Shown here piece by piece: positions 8,156 through 16,174 of a DNA stretch of 24,205 bases. Source of the DNA: JBHGBM01 sp041946965 (lineage in GTDB: Bacteria; Acidobacteriota; Terriglobia; Bryobacterales; Bryobacteraceae); NCBI GenBank assembly GCA_041946965.1, contig JBHGBM010000086.1:1-24205 (forward strand). The letters run 5' to 3'. Numbering within the stretch: the stretch's first letter is position 1; the number at the start of each line of letters is the position of its first letter. The position numbers and the translations under genes were made by a program. The notes beneath the pieces were generated by a model. It was not told the DNA's origin. It made no database searches and was given only the letters and a program-made list of their open reading frames with translations.

Positions 8156-9340
8156 TTATATCTGGCGAAAGGCCTGGTCCAGGTCCGCGAGGATGTCTTC
8201 CGCTGCCTCGATTCCCGCAGACATGCGCACCAGGTTCTCGCGAATGCCCATGCGCTCGCGCAGCTCCGGGGAGACGTCGCGGTGGGAGCTCATGAAGGGA
8301 TACAGAATCATGCTGTGCACGTCGCCGAGCGAGGTGGCCGGCACGATCATTTCTAGGGCGTTCAGAAAGCGCATGACGCCGGCGCGATCGGCGCCGCGCA
8401 GCTCGAACGCAACCATGGCGCCGGAGAGGCCCGCGGGCAGCAGGCGGGCAATGGCCTCCCGGTCGGGATGGTCCGGCCGGGCGGGGAAGAACACGCGCTC
8501 GACGGCGGGGTGCGCCGCGAGCCATTCGGCGAGCCGGGCGGCGTTGGAGCACTGCCGCTCGAAACGCACCGCCAGGGTCTTGGCTCCCCGCATGGCGAGG
8601 TAGCTCTCGAACGGGCCGAGGTTGGCGCCCACTACCCGCGCCAGAGTGCGCAGGGGCTCCAAGTGCGCCTCATCGGTCACGATCACGCCGCCAAGCACAT
8701 CGCCGTGTCCCGCCAGGTACTTGGTCGCGCTATGCACGGAGAACTGCGCGCCCAGCTCGAGGGGCCTGAGAAGCAGCGGGGTGGCGAAAGTGTTGTCCAC
8801 GATCAGCGGGACGCCGGCGCGGCCGCACAGCGCGGCCAGGCGGTCCAGTTGCGGGACTCGCAGCAGAGGGTTGGAGATGCTCTCCACCAACACGCAGCCG
8901 GGCCGGAATTCGGCCAGAGCCGCCTCCACCGCCGCCAGGTCGAACATGTCCACGAAGCGCACCGCCGCGCCGGTTGGCTGCAACACGTTCAACAGCAGCT
9001 TGATAGTGGCGCCGTACAGGGCCTCGGCGGCGAGGACGGACTGCGCGCGCCCGGAAGTGGCGGCGGCGATCGCCATTTGCAGCGCCGCCATGCCGGAGGA
9101 GCAGGCCAGCGCGCCGCAGCCGTTTTCGAGCGCGTTGACCAGTTCCTCGAAAGCCGCCGTGGTGGGATTCGCGTAGCGCGCGTAAGCGTAACCGGCGGTG
9201 GTGCCGGCGAATACGCCGTCGAGGGTCTCTATGTCGTCGTAGTAATAGCTCGCCGCGGTGTAAATGGGCGTGGTTACCGGAATATAAGGGCCCGCCTTGC
9301 GCCGGTCCCCGGCGTGGACGGCCTTGGATTCGATTTTCAT
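8156..9340 (-). CDS. Trans-sulfuration family PLP enzyme (cystathionine gamma-synthase/lyase type)
   Basis: The 394-residue fold-type I PLP enzyme belongs to the Cys/Met metabolism family. The PLP-binding lysine is K207 in HSATKYLAGHGDVLGG. D182-N183 in VDNTFATPLL contacts the cofactor. YAYARYANPTT (51-61) carries the tyrosine/arginine pair that binds phosphate from the neighbouring subunit. The C-terminal GDVHSMILYP and ENLVRMSAGIE blocks are typical of the family. Possible reactions are cystathionine synthesis from O-acylhomoserine, cystathionine cleavage, or methionine gamma-lysis. Motifs alone do not separate these. Its start overlaps the cysS stop (ATGA), so it is translationally coupled to cysteinyl-tRNA synthetase. 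That fits a role in making cysteine or methionine. Confidence 0.9.
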   Translation of the reverse strand: MKIESKAVHAGDRRKAGPYIPVTTPIYTAASYYYDDIETLDGVFAGTTAGYAYARYANPTTAAFEELVNALENGCGALACSSGMAALQMAIAAATSGRAQSVLAAEALYGATIKLLLNVLQPTGAAVRFVDMFDLAAVEAALAEFRPGCVLVESISNPLLRVPQLDRLAALCGRAGVPLIVDNTFATPLLLRPLELGAQFSVHSATKYLAGHGDVLGGVIVTDEAHLEPLRTLARVVGANLGPFESYLAMRGAKTLAVRFERQCSNAARLAEWLAAHPAVERVFFPARPDHPDREAIARLLPAGLSGAMVAFELRGADRAGVMRFLNALEMIVPATSLGDVHSMILYPFMSSHRDVSPELRERMGIRENLVRMSAGIEAAEDILADLDQAFRQI

Positions 9341-10737
9341 TTCCGTTTCCAGCGCACGCCGTCCTTGGTGTCTTCCAGGATGATCCCCTGATCGAGCAAC
9401 TGTTGGCGGATCATATCGGCGCGGGCGAATTCGCGGCGCTTGCGGGCTTCGGTCCGCGCGGCGATGAGCGCTTCCACCTCCGCATCGCCGAGGTAGCCGT
9501 TTTGAGCCGTGGGCTTGAGGACGTCGAACACGGCATCGAAGCGGGCCAGCAGGCCAAGCGCCCGGGCCGCATCCTCGGTTCCGAAAGCGCCGGTGTCCAT
9601 GGCGGAGTTGGCGTCGCGCACGTATTCGAACATCGCCCCCAGCGCCTCGGCGGTGTTGAGATCGTCATTCATGCCGGCCTCGAAATCCGCGGCCGCGCGT
9701 GCGATGCGCTCCGCCGCCGAGGGCACGGAGCCGGGCTCGAACTTGCCGGTCTCGAGGCGCAGCTTGAAGTTGCGCAGCCGCTCGATGGCGGTGGCCGCGG
9801 ATTTGAGCCCGTCGAAGGTGAAGTTCAGCGGCTTGCGATAGGGCACCGAGGCCAACAGGTAGCGGATGGCCTCGGGCGCGTGGCCGCGGCCCAGCACATC
9901 GCGCAGGGTGAAGAAGTTGCCCAGCGACTTGGACATCTTCTGGCCTTCCACCAGCAGAAACTCCGAGTGCAGCCAGAAGCGCGCGAAGGGTTTTCCGGTC
10001 AGGGCCTCCGATTGCGCGATCTCGTTTTCGTGGTGCGGGAAGATCAGGTCCACGCCGCCCGCATGGATATCCAGCGTCTCCCCAAGGTACTGAATGGCCA
10101 TCACGGAGCACTCGATGTGCCAGCCGGGGCGCCCCGGGCCGGCCTCCGTCTCCCAGAACGGCTCGCCTTCGGCGGGCGCTTTCCAAACCGCGAAATCGCG
10201 CGCGTCCTCCTTCTCGTACTTGTCCGTGTCCACGCGCGCGCCGGAAATCATGCCGCTGAAATCGGTATGGGAAAGCTTGCCGTACTCGGGGAACGTGGAG
10301 ATGCGGAAGTAGATCGAGCCCTCGCTCTGGTAGGTGTGGCCCTTCTCCTCCAGCGTCTTGATGGCGTGCGCCATCTGGTGGATGTGTTCGGTGGCGCGCA
10401 CCAGTTTCTCCGGCCGCTCCAGGCGCAGCGCGGCGCTGTCGTCCAGAAAGGCTTGGGTATAGATACCCGTATATTCCGCGAGCGAACGGTGCTGGGCCAC
10501 GGCGTTCTGGATGATGCGGTCGTCCACGTCGGTGATGTTCATCACGTGGTCTAACTGAAAGCCGGAGGCGCGCAACCAGCGCCGCAGCAAGTCCACAAAA
10601 ACGAAGGTGCGGAAATTGCCGATGTGGGCGTAGTCGTACACGGTGGGGCCGCAGGTGTACATGCGGGCGGTGTTATCCCGCGCCGGGAGGAAGTCTTCCA
10701 CCTGTTGCGTGAGCGTGTTGTAGAAGCGGAGCGGCAT
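9337..10737 (-). CDS. cysS: Cysteinyl-tRNA synthetase
   Basis: The 466-residue class I aminoacyl-tRNA synthetase charges tRNA-Cys with cysteine in the cytoplasm. The HIGH-type motif is HIGN at 38-41 within CGPTVYDYAHIGNFRT. The KMSKS loop is at 267-271. The zinc ligands that discriminate cysteine are C29, C210, H235 and E239, in CGPTVY, WHIECSVMA and GGVDLIFPHHENEIAQSE. Length matches bacterial CysS. The start ATG at 10737 gives the usual N-terminus MPLRFYNTLT. A Shine-Dalgarno sequence is not obvious. The gene is first in a leftward operon with the PLP trans-sulfuration enzyme (ATGA overlap) and then the DUF6807 gene. It is divergent from uppS across about 72 bp. Confidence 0.97.
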   Translation of the reverse strand: MPLRFYNTLTQQVEDFLPARDNTARMYTCGPTVYDYAHIGNFRTFVFVDLLRRWLRASGFQLDHVMNITDVDDRIIQNAVAQHRSLAEYTGIYTQAFLDDSAALRLERPEKLVRATEHIHQMAHAIKTLEEKGHTYQSEGSIYFRISTFPEYGKLSHTDFSGMISGARVDTDKYEKEDARDFAVWKAPAEGEPFWETEAGPGRPGWHIECSVMAIQYLGETLDIHAGGVDLIFPHHENEIAQSEALTGKPFARFWLHSEFLLVEGQKMSKSLGNFFTLRDVLGRGHAPEAIRYLLASVPYRKPLNFTFDGLKSAATAIERLRNFKLRLETGKFEPGSVPSAAERIARAAADFEAGMNDDLNTAEALGAMFEYVRDANSAMDTGAFGTEDAARALGLLARFDAVFDVLKPTAQNGYLGDAEVEALIAARTEARKRREFARADMIRQQLLDQGIILEDTKDGVRWKRK

Positions 10738-10809
10738 AGGAAATCAGGAGGGAAGTCCCATCGTAGCATGGGCGCGGCAAGCCGTTGTATCATAGGGGTT
10801 TCGTTCCCG

Positions 10810-11649
10810 ATGAAAGCATTATTGGAAGCCCTCCAGCCGGGGGAGAAGGACTGGGAACTGGCCCATGCGCTGGATCCCGAGCGGCTGCCCGCCCACATCG
10901 CGGTGATCATGGACGGCAACGGCCGGTGGGCCAAGCGGCGTCATATGCCGCGCGTCGCCGGCCACAAGGCCGGGGTGGGACCGGTGCGCAGCACGGTGGA
11001 GACGTGCGCGCGGCTGGGCGTGCGGGACCTGACGCTGTACGCCTTCTCCTGCGAGAACTGGAAGCGGCCGCCCGCCGAGGTGGAAACGCTCTGGCATCTG
11101 CTGCGTTACTACCTTCGCCGCGAGTTGCCCCAGATGCAGCAGACCGGGGTCCGGATGCGCGCCATCGGGCGCCTGGAGGAACTGCCCCGTGAAGTGCGGG
11201 ACGAACTTCTGGCCACCGAGGAAGCCACGCGGGCCAACACGGGCCTGCGGGTAAACCTGGCCATTAATTACAGCGGGCGCGCGGAACTGGTGGATGCGGT
11301 CAACGCCCTGATCCGCGAGGCGCGCGAGGCCGGGCGGCTCGATCAGCTCCGCGTGGACGAAGCCTGCATCCGCCGGCATCTTTATGCGCCGGACGCGGGC
11401 GATCCCGACCTGTTGATTCGGACCTCGGGGGAGCTGCGCGTCAGTAATTTTCTGCTCTGGCAGATCGCCTACTCGGAGCTTTACGTGACCGAGACCCTGT
11501 GGCCGGATTTCGGGCGCACGGAACTGCTCACGGCCATTCTGGCGTACCAGAAGCGGGAGCGGCGCTACGGCGGCCTGGCCAACGGTCTGAACGGCGCGAT
11601 CGCCAAGCTTGCCGGCGCGCCCGCCATAGAGACCCTCCCCTCCCAATGA
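10810..11649 (+). CDS. uppS: Isoprenyl transferase (undecaprenyl diphosphate synthase)
   Basis: The 279-residue cis-prenyltransferase condenses isopentenyl diphosphate units onto farnesyl diphosphate to make undecaprenyl diphosphate, the lipid carrier for peptidoglycan and other envelope glycans. Clear motifs are HIAVIMDGNGRWAKRR with catalytic D35, VAGHKAG with H52, TLYAFSCENWKRP (75-87), and RTSGELRVSNFLLWQ for the diphosphate-binding Arg-x-Ser-Gly-Glu block. I chose ATG 10810, preceded by AGGGG at 10794-10798. An ATG at 10768 with AGGAGG 15 bases upstream would add 14 residues (MGAASRCIIGVSFP) that are not family-like. The gene overlaps cdsA by 4 bases, the usual uppS-cdsA pairing. Confidence 0.96.
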   Translation: MKALLEALQPGEKDWELAHALDPERLPAHIAVIMDGNGRWAKRRHMPRVAGHKAGVGPVRSTVETCARLGVRDLTLYAFSCENWKRPPAEVETLWHLLRYYLRRELPQMQQTGVRMRAIGRLEELPREVRDELLATEEATRANTGLRVNLAINYSGRAELVDAVNALIREAREAGRLDQLRVDEACIRRHLYAPDAGDPDLLIRTSGELRVSNFLLWQIAYSELYVTETLWPDFGRTELLTAILAYQKRERRYGGLANGLNGAIAKLAGAPAIETLPSQ

Positions 11650-12416
11650 AGCGGCTCATCACCGCGCTGTTGCTGGCCCCGGCCATCGTTTTCGTGGTGC
11701 TGTGGGGTCCGGCCTGGCTGTTTTACGGCGTAGTCGCGGCGGTGTGCTTCCTGTGCTACCGCGAGTACGCCGGAATCGCCGATGCGTACGGCTTTGGCTC
11801 TCCCGGACCGCTCGGCTACGGCGCGGGTCTGCTGGTCCTTTTCGTTCCCGGCGAATGGTGGTTCGCGGCGGTGCTGGCCATCCTGCTGGCCGCGGTTACG
11901 CTCGCCATGCGGCGGGCGGAGCTGCGGACCTCCCTGCCCTCGGCCGCCCTGCTGGTCTGCGGTGTGCTGTATGTGTTCGGCTGTTTTCGTGCGGCGCTGC
12001 CGATTCGCGATGCGAACCCGCACTGGCTCATGTGGGGGCTGATGCTGAACTGGATCGGCGATACCGGCGCCTATTACGTGGGCCGCCGCTGGGGCCGCCA
12101 CCGCATGGCGTCCCGCGTAAGCCCCAAGAAATCGTGGGAAGGCGCCGCGGCTTCCATGGTGGTGTCCATGGCGGCGGGCGCCCTCTATGCGGCGTATCTG
12201 ATCCCGCGCATCTCGTGGCCGCATGCCGCTGCGCTCGCCGCCCTGGTGAATGCGGCGGGACAGATCGGGGACCTGGCGGAATCCGCCATGAAACGCGGCG
12301 CGGGCGTCAAGGACAGCGGGAACATTTTACCCGGCCACGGCGGTTTCCTCGACCGCGTGGATGGCTCCCTGTTCGCTTTGCCCGTGCTGTACGGATACTT
12401 ACGCTTCCTGGGCTGA
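11646..12416 (+). CDS. cdsA: Phosphatidate cytidylyltransferase (CDP-diglyceride synthase)
   Basis: This 256-residue multi-spanning membrane protein makes CDP-diacylglycerol from phosphatidate and CTP, the branch point to all phospholipids. The family signature runs from S213 to D239 and includes MKRGAGVKDSG, ILPGHGG and DRVD, with the metal-binding aspartates. Several hydrophobic helices precede it (for example 6-20, 23-38, 58-88, 100-118). The GDTGAYYVGRRWGRH loop at 138-151 is also characteristic. The start ATG overlaps the uppS stop as ATGA, which I prefer over the longer frame that begins inside uppS. The protein is at the short end for the family. dxr and rseP, which often follow uppS-cdsA, are not present; a WG-repeat lipoprotein gene follows instead. 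Confidence 0.95.
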   Translation: MKRLITALLLAPAIVFVVLWGPAWLFYGVVAAVCFLCYREYAGIADAYGFGSPGPLGYGAGLLVLFVPGEWWFAAVLAILLAAVTLAMRRAELRTSLPSAALLVCGVLYVFGCFRAALPIRDANPHWLMWGLMLNWIGDTGAYYVGRRWGRHRMASRVSPKKSWEGAAASMVVSMAAGALYAAYLIPRISWPHAAALAALVNAAGQIGDLAESAMKRGAGVKDSGNILPGHGGFLDRVDGSLFALPVLYGYLRFLG

Positions 12417-12427
12417 GCCGCGCCGCT

Positions 12428-12443
12428 TGGCACGCCAGGTGCT
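12428..12443 (+). promoter_or_regulatory. Candidate sigma-54 (-24/-12) promoter for the WG-repeat lipoprotein
   Basis: The site reads TGGCACG, then four bases, then GTGCT. The GG and GC dinucleotides are at 12429-12430 and 12441-12442, with exactly 10 bases between, as sigma-54 requires. It departs from the TGGCACG-N4-TTGCW consensus at one base. The predicted start of transcription is near 12454, two bases before the ATG at 12456. It lies in the 39-bp gap after cdsA. The GCAC/GTGC arms also make it a short inverted repeat, so a repressor operator is an alternative. Confidence 0.45.
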
Positions 12444-12455
12444 TCCGATACGGCG

Positions 12456-13457
12456 ATGCCAAAGGGAGCCATTCTCCTCTTGTGTGCGCTGGCCGTTTCG
12501 TGCGGCACTTCGCATGCTCCCAGACCGGGCGAGCAGACCAGCGGTCTTTTCCTGATCCGTCAGGGCGGCAAGAGCGGATTCGTCGATAAGAAGGGCAAGG
12601 TCGTCATTCCCGCGCAGTTCGACGACGCGGCGCCGTTTTCCGAGGGCCTGGCGGTGATCGGCATGGCCAACCGCGCCGGGTACATCGACGAGCGCGGCAA
12701 GATCGCCATCAACCCGCAGTTCGACGCGGGCGCGCCGTTCTCCGAAGGTCTCGCCGCCGTGCGCGTGGGCAACGCCTGGGGGTTCATCGACAAAGACGGG
12801 AAAATGGCGATCAACCCCCAATTCCAGGATCCCGGTCCGTTGCCTATGGCGTTTTCCGAAGGCCTGTGCGCGGTGAATAGCGGTCCGGGGACGCCGGTGG
12901 GCTACATCGACCGCTCCGGCAGGCTGGCGATTCCCGCGCAGTTCCAGGCGGGGCTGCCGTTCTCCGAGGGCCGTGCGCTGGTGGGCGCCGGCGGCTCTTA
13001 CGGCTACATCGACAAGCAGGGCAAGCCGGTCATCCCGCCGCAGTTCCAGGAGGGCAGCAATTTCTTCGAGGGGCTGGCGGCGGTGCGGCTCGGCGACCGC
13101 TGGGGCTACATCGGCCGTGACGGCAAGTATCAGGTCAATCCTCAGTTCCAGGCCGCACGCGTCTTTTCCGGCGGACTGGCGCTGGTGGGTGCGGGCGACA
13201 AGTACGGCTACATCGATAAGAAAGGAAAGATAGCCATCAACCCTCAATTCGAGGTGGCGGGCGATTTCGGCGATGACCTGGCGGCGGTGAAGGCCGGCGG
13301 GAAATGGGGCTACATCGATCGCACCGGAAAGGTTGTGATCAACCCGCAGTTCGACGACGCGCGCCCGTTTTCACTCGGACTGGCGCCCGTCGCCATGGGG
13401 CAGGCGTGGGGCTACATCGAAAAAAGCGGCAAATTCGTGTGGAACCCAAGCATGTAA
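12456..13457 (+). CDS. WG-repeat lipoprotein with nine repeats
   Basis: The 333-residue protein starts with a hydrophobic signal, MPKGAILLLCALAVSC, and a probable lipobox ending at C16, so it is likely an outer-surface or periplasmic lipoprotein. From about residue 30 to the end it consists of nine WG-type repeats of roughly 33 residues. Each centres on a core like WGYIDKKGKxxINPQF followed by FSEGLAAV. The cores begin GFVD, GYID, GFID, GYID, GYID, GYIG, GYID, GYID and GYIE. WG repeats (KWG family) occur in many bacterial surface or secreted proteins. Their ligand is generally unknown, and no catalytic function can be claimed. The gene follows cdsA by 39 bp but appears to have its own sigma-54-like promoter. 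Its stop is 1 bp from the stop of the convergent squalene-hopene cyclase gene. Confidence 0.88.
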   Translation: MPKGAILLLCALAVSCGTSHAPRPGEQTSGLFLIRQGGKSGFVDKKGKVVIPAQFDDAAPFSEGLAVIGMANRAGYIDERGKIAINPQFDAGAPFSEGLAAVRVGNAWGFIDKDGKMAINPQFQDPGPLPMAFSEGLCAVNSGPGTPVGYIDRSGRLAIPAQFQAGLPFSEGRALVGAGGSYGYIDKQGKPVIPPQFQEGSNFFEGLAAVRLGDRWGYIGRDGKYQVNPQFQAARVFSGGLALVGAGDKYGYIDKKGKIAINPQFEVAGDFGDDLAAVKAGGKWGYIDRTGKVVINPQFDDARPFSLGLAPVAMGQAWGYIEKSGKFVWNPSM

Positions 13458-13458
13458 T

Positions 13459-15477
13459 TCAATCGAGCGCGAGAGCGCGGCGCGCGCGGCCGAGAGCCAT
13501 TACCGGGAAGTAGTGCCGGTACAGGTTGTAGTTGATCATGAAGGCGCGGCCAAGTTCGCGGCCCTGCGGCAGCGTGGAGCGCGGCACGCGCAGGTTAGTG
13601 CGCCGCCCGACGCCATAGCCGGGGAACCCCGTGCCGGTATACTGCGGCTCGTTCCAGGTGCCCTCGGGCGTTTGCGTACGGGTAAGGAACTCCACCCCGC
13701 GCAGGATGGCCTCGCGGTAGCGGCGGGCGTCCACCGCCAGCAGCCCCATCAGCGCCCAGGCGGTTTGCGACGCGGTGCTCTCCCCGCGCCCACGGAGCGA
13801 TTCGTCCATGTAGGACGAACAAGTCTCGCCCCATCCGCCGTCCTGGTTCTGATGCGCCACCAGCCACTCGGCCGCGCGGCGCGTTTCCGGGCGTGACATG
13901 TCGAAGCCCACGGCCTCCAGACCCGGCAGCACCGCGCCGGTTCCGTAAATGTAGTTCACGCCCCAACGTCCGAACCAGCTTCCGTCAGGCTCCTGCTCGG
14001 CGAGGATGAAATCCACGGCGCGGCGCACGGCGGGCTCGTCGAGCCTGAAGCCCATCAGCCCCAGCGCCTCGATGGCGTGGCCGGTCACGTCCACGCTCGG
14101 CGGATCGAGCACCTCGCCGAAATCGCAGAAGGGGATCTTGGTGACCAGCACGTGCTCGTTGTCCTTATCGAACGAGGCCCACCCGCCGCAGGTGGATTGC
14201 AGCGCCAGCATCCAGTTGCGCGCCCTGGCCACGGCCCCCGAGACAGCCGCGGGCAGATGCTCGCGCGCGGGGCTGTCCCACAGGCGCGTGAGCACGATGA
14301 GCGCCACGGCGGTATCATCCAGGTCCGGGTAACAGTTGTTCTCCCACTCGAAGGCCCATCCGCCGGGTTCCACGTCCGGCGCCATCACCTGCCAGTCTCC
14401 CGGCGTGCGGACTTCCTCGTTGAGCGCCCACGCCAGCGCGCGCTGCATGGGCGCGGAGTCCACGTAGCTCACGCCGCAATCGAGCAGGGCGAGCAGGGTG
14501 AGCCAGGTGTCCCACACCGGAGAGTTTGAAGCCTGAAGAAAGATGGCGTCGTCTTCGCGCACGGCCCATGGCTCATTGAAGCCGTCCAGTCCCTTGGCCA
14601 TCACCGGGTGGTCCACCCCGTAATCCATCACGTTCAGGGCGATGAGGCTGTAGATCCAGGGCGGCTGGATACCGCCCCAGGCGCCGTCGGCATCCTGGTG
14701 CCGGATGATCCATTCCAGGCAAATTCGTATCGCCTTATCGCGTCCGGGGGTCCAGGGGGAGCGCGCGTACCAGCGCAGGAAACGGTCGATGGTGAGGAAG
14801 AAGTTCTCCCAGGAAAGCCGCGGGGCGCGGTGCGGCAGCGAGTAATCCACCGCTTCGCGACCGTCGGGGAAGAGCTCGTCCAGGCGGCGTCCGGGCGGAA
14901 GCGGACGCACGGGACGCCGCGCGGATACCACCGCCAGCGGGACCAGCGTGGCGCGCGCCCAGGAGCTGAAACGATAAATGTTGAGCGGAAACCAGGTGGG
15001 CAGCAGAATCAACTCGGGCGGCAGCGCGGGAGTTCCTTCCCACGGCCATTCGCCGATCAACGCCAGCCACATCTTGGTGAACACGCGGATGCCGCCTAAC
15101 CCGCCGTGGGCGAAAATCCATTGGCGGGCGCGGGTCAGCTCGTCGCCATCGGGGTCGAGCCCGGCGCGGCGCAGCGCGGCGTAGCACTCCACCGTGGCGC
15201 TGATGTCGCCTTCCGGGGCGTTGCGGAAGGTTTCCCAGGAGCCGTCGGTGCGCTGGCGCTTGAGGATGGCACGGACCACGCCCTCGTACTTGGGGTCGTC
15301 TTCCACGCCCAGGAAGTGCATGGCCAGAATCCACTCCGCTTCCATGGAGGAGTTGGATTCCAGGCGTCCCACCCAGTAGCCTGGCCGCTCCTGGCATTCC
15401 CACAGCCAGCGCGTGGCGGCATCGATGGCGCGGTCGAGCGAGCGGGCGTGTACGGGCGCAGTCTCAGCGGGTTTCAC
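13459..15477 (-). CDS. shc: Squalene-hopene cyclase
   Basis: The 672-residue membrane-associated terpene cyclase converts squalene to hopene, the precursor of hopanoids that order bacterial membranes. The catalytic acid motif DLDDTA is at 385-390, with D387 as the likely proton donor in the DxDD sequence. Several QW repeats are visible, such as QRTDGSWE near the N-terminus, HQDADGAWGGI, EQEPDGSWFGRWG, HQNQDGGWGE and TQTPEGTWNE. Length is normal for the family. The start is GTG at 15477. The squalene-synthesis and hopanoid-modification (hpn) genes that often flank shc are absent here, so it stands alone. A 10-codon open frame (15506 to 15474) ends as GTGA across the shc start and may couple translation. 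Confidence 0.95.
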   Translation of the reverse strand: MKPAETAPVHARSLDRAIDAATRWLWECQERPGYWVGRLESNSSMEAEWILAMHFLGVEDDPKYEGVVRAILKRQRTDGSWETFRNAPEGDISATVECYAALRRAGLDPDGDELTRARQWIFAHGGLGGIRVFTKMWLALIGEWPWEGTPALPPELILLPTWFPLNIYRFSSWARATLVPLAVVSARRPVRPLPPGRRLDELFPDGREAVDYSLPHRAPRLSWENFFLTIDRFLRWYARSPWTPGRDKAIRICLEWIIRHQDADGAWGGIQPPWIYSLIALNVMDYGVDHPVMAKGLDGFNEPWAVREDDAIFLQASNSPVWDTWLTLLALLDCGVSYVDSAPMQRALAWALNEEVRTPGDWQVMAPDVEPGGWAFEWENNCYPDLDDTAVALIVLTRLWDSPAREHLPAAVSGAVARARNWMLALQSTCGGWASFDKDNEHVLVTKIPFCDFGEVLDPPSVDVTGHAIEALGLMGFRLDEPAVRRAVDFILAEQEPDGSWFGRWGVNYIYGTGAVLPGLEAVGFDMSRPETRRAAEWLVAHQNQDGGWGETCSSYMDESLRGRGESTASQTAWALMGLLAVDARRYREAILRGVEFLTRTQTPEGTWNEPQYTGTGFPGYGVGRRTNLRVPRSTLPQGRELGRAFMINYNLYRHYFPVMALGRARRALALD

Positions 15478-15550
15478 GGCGCGATCACGAGAACAACCAT
15501 GTTCATTTTATCGCAAGGCCGCCCGCCGGACGGGGAGAAGGCGCCTGTCA

Positions 15551-15588
15551 AAATGAAAAGCGCCGGCCGCGAGTTGCGCGGCCGGCGC
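15551..15588 (-). terminator. Intrinsic terminator of the Spy-like gene
   Basis: A perfect 12-bp stem (15560-15571 with 15577-15588) encloses a 5-base loop. On the minus strand it is followed by TTTTCATTTT at 15559-15550. This is a strong Rho-independent terminator for the leftward gene ending at 15614. It separates that gene from shc, whose promoter must lie between 15478 and about 15550. Confidence 0.8.
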
Positions 15589-15613
15589 CTTCCCCCGTTT
15601 ACATCGAGAACGC

Positions 15614-16084
15614 CTAGCGGACGCCGTCCCTTGGGCCGAAGCGGCGCGGACCCATCATGCCGGGGCCCATGCCGCCCTGCCCGAAGTGCTGCCGCATCTG
15701 GTCCGCCTTCTGCTTCTGTTCCGGAGTGAGCAGTTGATAGACCTTGCCCATCGCCTTGGCATGGGTCGCGATGAGTTGGCCCATGAGCACGCCCTGGGCG
15801 TTGGCGGCGCTGTCCACCGCGGCGTCGTTGCCGGACTTGGCGGCATTGGCTATCGACTCCCGCCCCTGCTTGAGCTGCTGTTGGATCGGCGCGGCGCTTT
15901 GCCGGGCTTGTTCGAAGATGGCCTTGACCTGCTCGCGCTGTTGCGGCGTGAGGTTGAGAAACTGGGCCATGCGTTCGAGATGGCCGGCGCGGCCGGGATG
16001 CGGGGCCGGCGCCGGGGTTTGGGCGAAAAGCATGCCCGCCGCCAGCGCGGCCGCCACGGGGATGCCCATCAACCGGTTGTTCAT
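15614..16084 (-). CDS. LTxxQ-motif periplasmic protein (Spy/CpxP-like)
   Basis: The 156-residue protein has a signal peptide (MNNRLMGIPVAAALAAGMLFA, cleavage near residue 21). A mostly helical, Gln/Ala-rich body carries two LTxxQ motifs, LTPQQ at 45-49 and LTPEQ at 119-123. The C-terminal tail is Gly/Met/Arg-rich (GQGGMGPGMMGPRRFG). This pattern fits the Spy/CpxP family of periplasmic chaperones and envelope-stress sensors. The Met-rich tail could also bind metal, but that is speculation. Translation starts at ATG 16084 with an excellent AGGAGGA ribosome site at 16089-16095. A strong terminator follows the gene, so it is probably monocistronic. It is divergent from the GH28 gene across 90 bp. 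Confidence 0.85.
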   Translation of the reverse strand: MNNRLMGIPVAAALAAGMLFAQTPAPAPHPGRAGHLERMAQFLNLTPQQREQVKAIFEQARQSAAPIQQQLKQGRESIANAAKSGNDAAVDSAANAQGVLMGQLIATHAKAMGKVYQLLTPEQKQKADQMRQHFGQGGMGPGMMGPRRFGPRDGVR

Positions 16085-16174
16085 AACTTCCTCCTATTTC
16101 AATCTACGAGCACGCCGTAAACCGCTTGTGTGCGGCCGGTAAATGTATGTAAAAAGGCGTGCTACAACAACCCT
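16085..16174. promoter_or_regulatory. Divergent promoter region, Spy-like gene and GH28 gene
   Basis: The gap is 90 bp. On the minus strand an ideal Shine-Dalgarno (AGGAGGA, 16089-16095) serves the Spy-like gene, with a possible -10 TAGATT just upstream. On the plus strand TACAAC (16163-16168) is a weak -10 placed so that transcription would start at the GH28 ATG itself. No strong ribosome site precedes that ATG. Confidence 0.4.

Noticed and set aside
8109..8552. Upstream extension of the DUF6807 frame
   Set aside because: It overlaps the PLP enzyme gene in another frame. A signal peptide begins at 8108, so the real start is there.
10788..10793. TATCAT as a -10 box for uppS
   Set aside because: It would exclude the AGGGG ribosome site at 10794-10798 from the transcript, and no -35 is visible. 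Promoter position for uppS is left open.
12546..13452. Periodic DNA in the WG gene considered as a tandem DNA repeat or CRISPR-like array
   Set aside because: The periodicity of about 100 bases is that of the encoded protein repeats; bases vary freely at third positions and there are no identical repeats with unique spacers.
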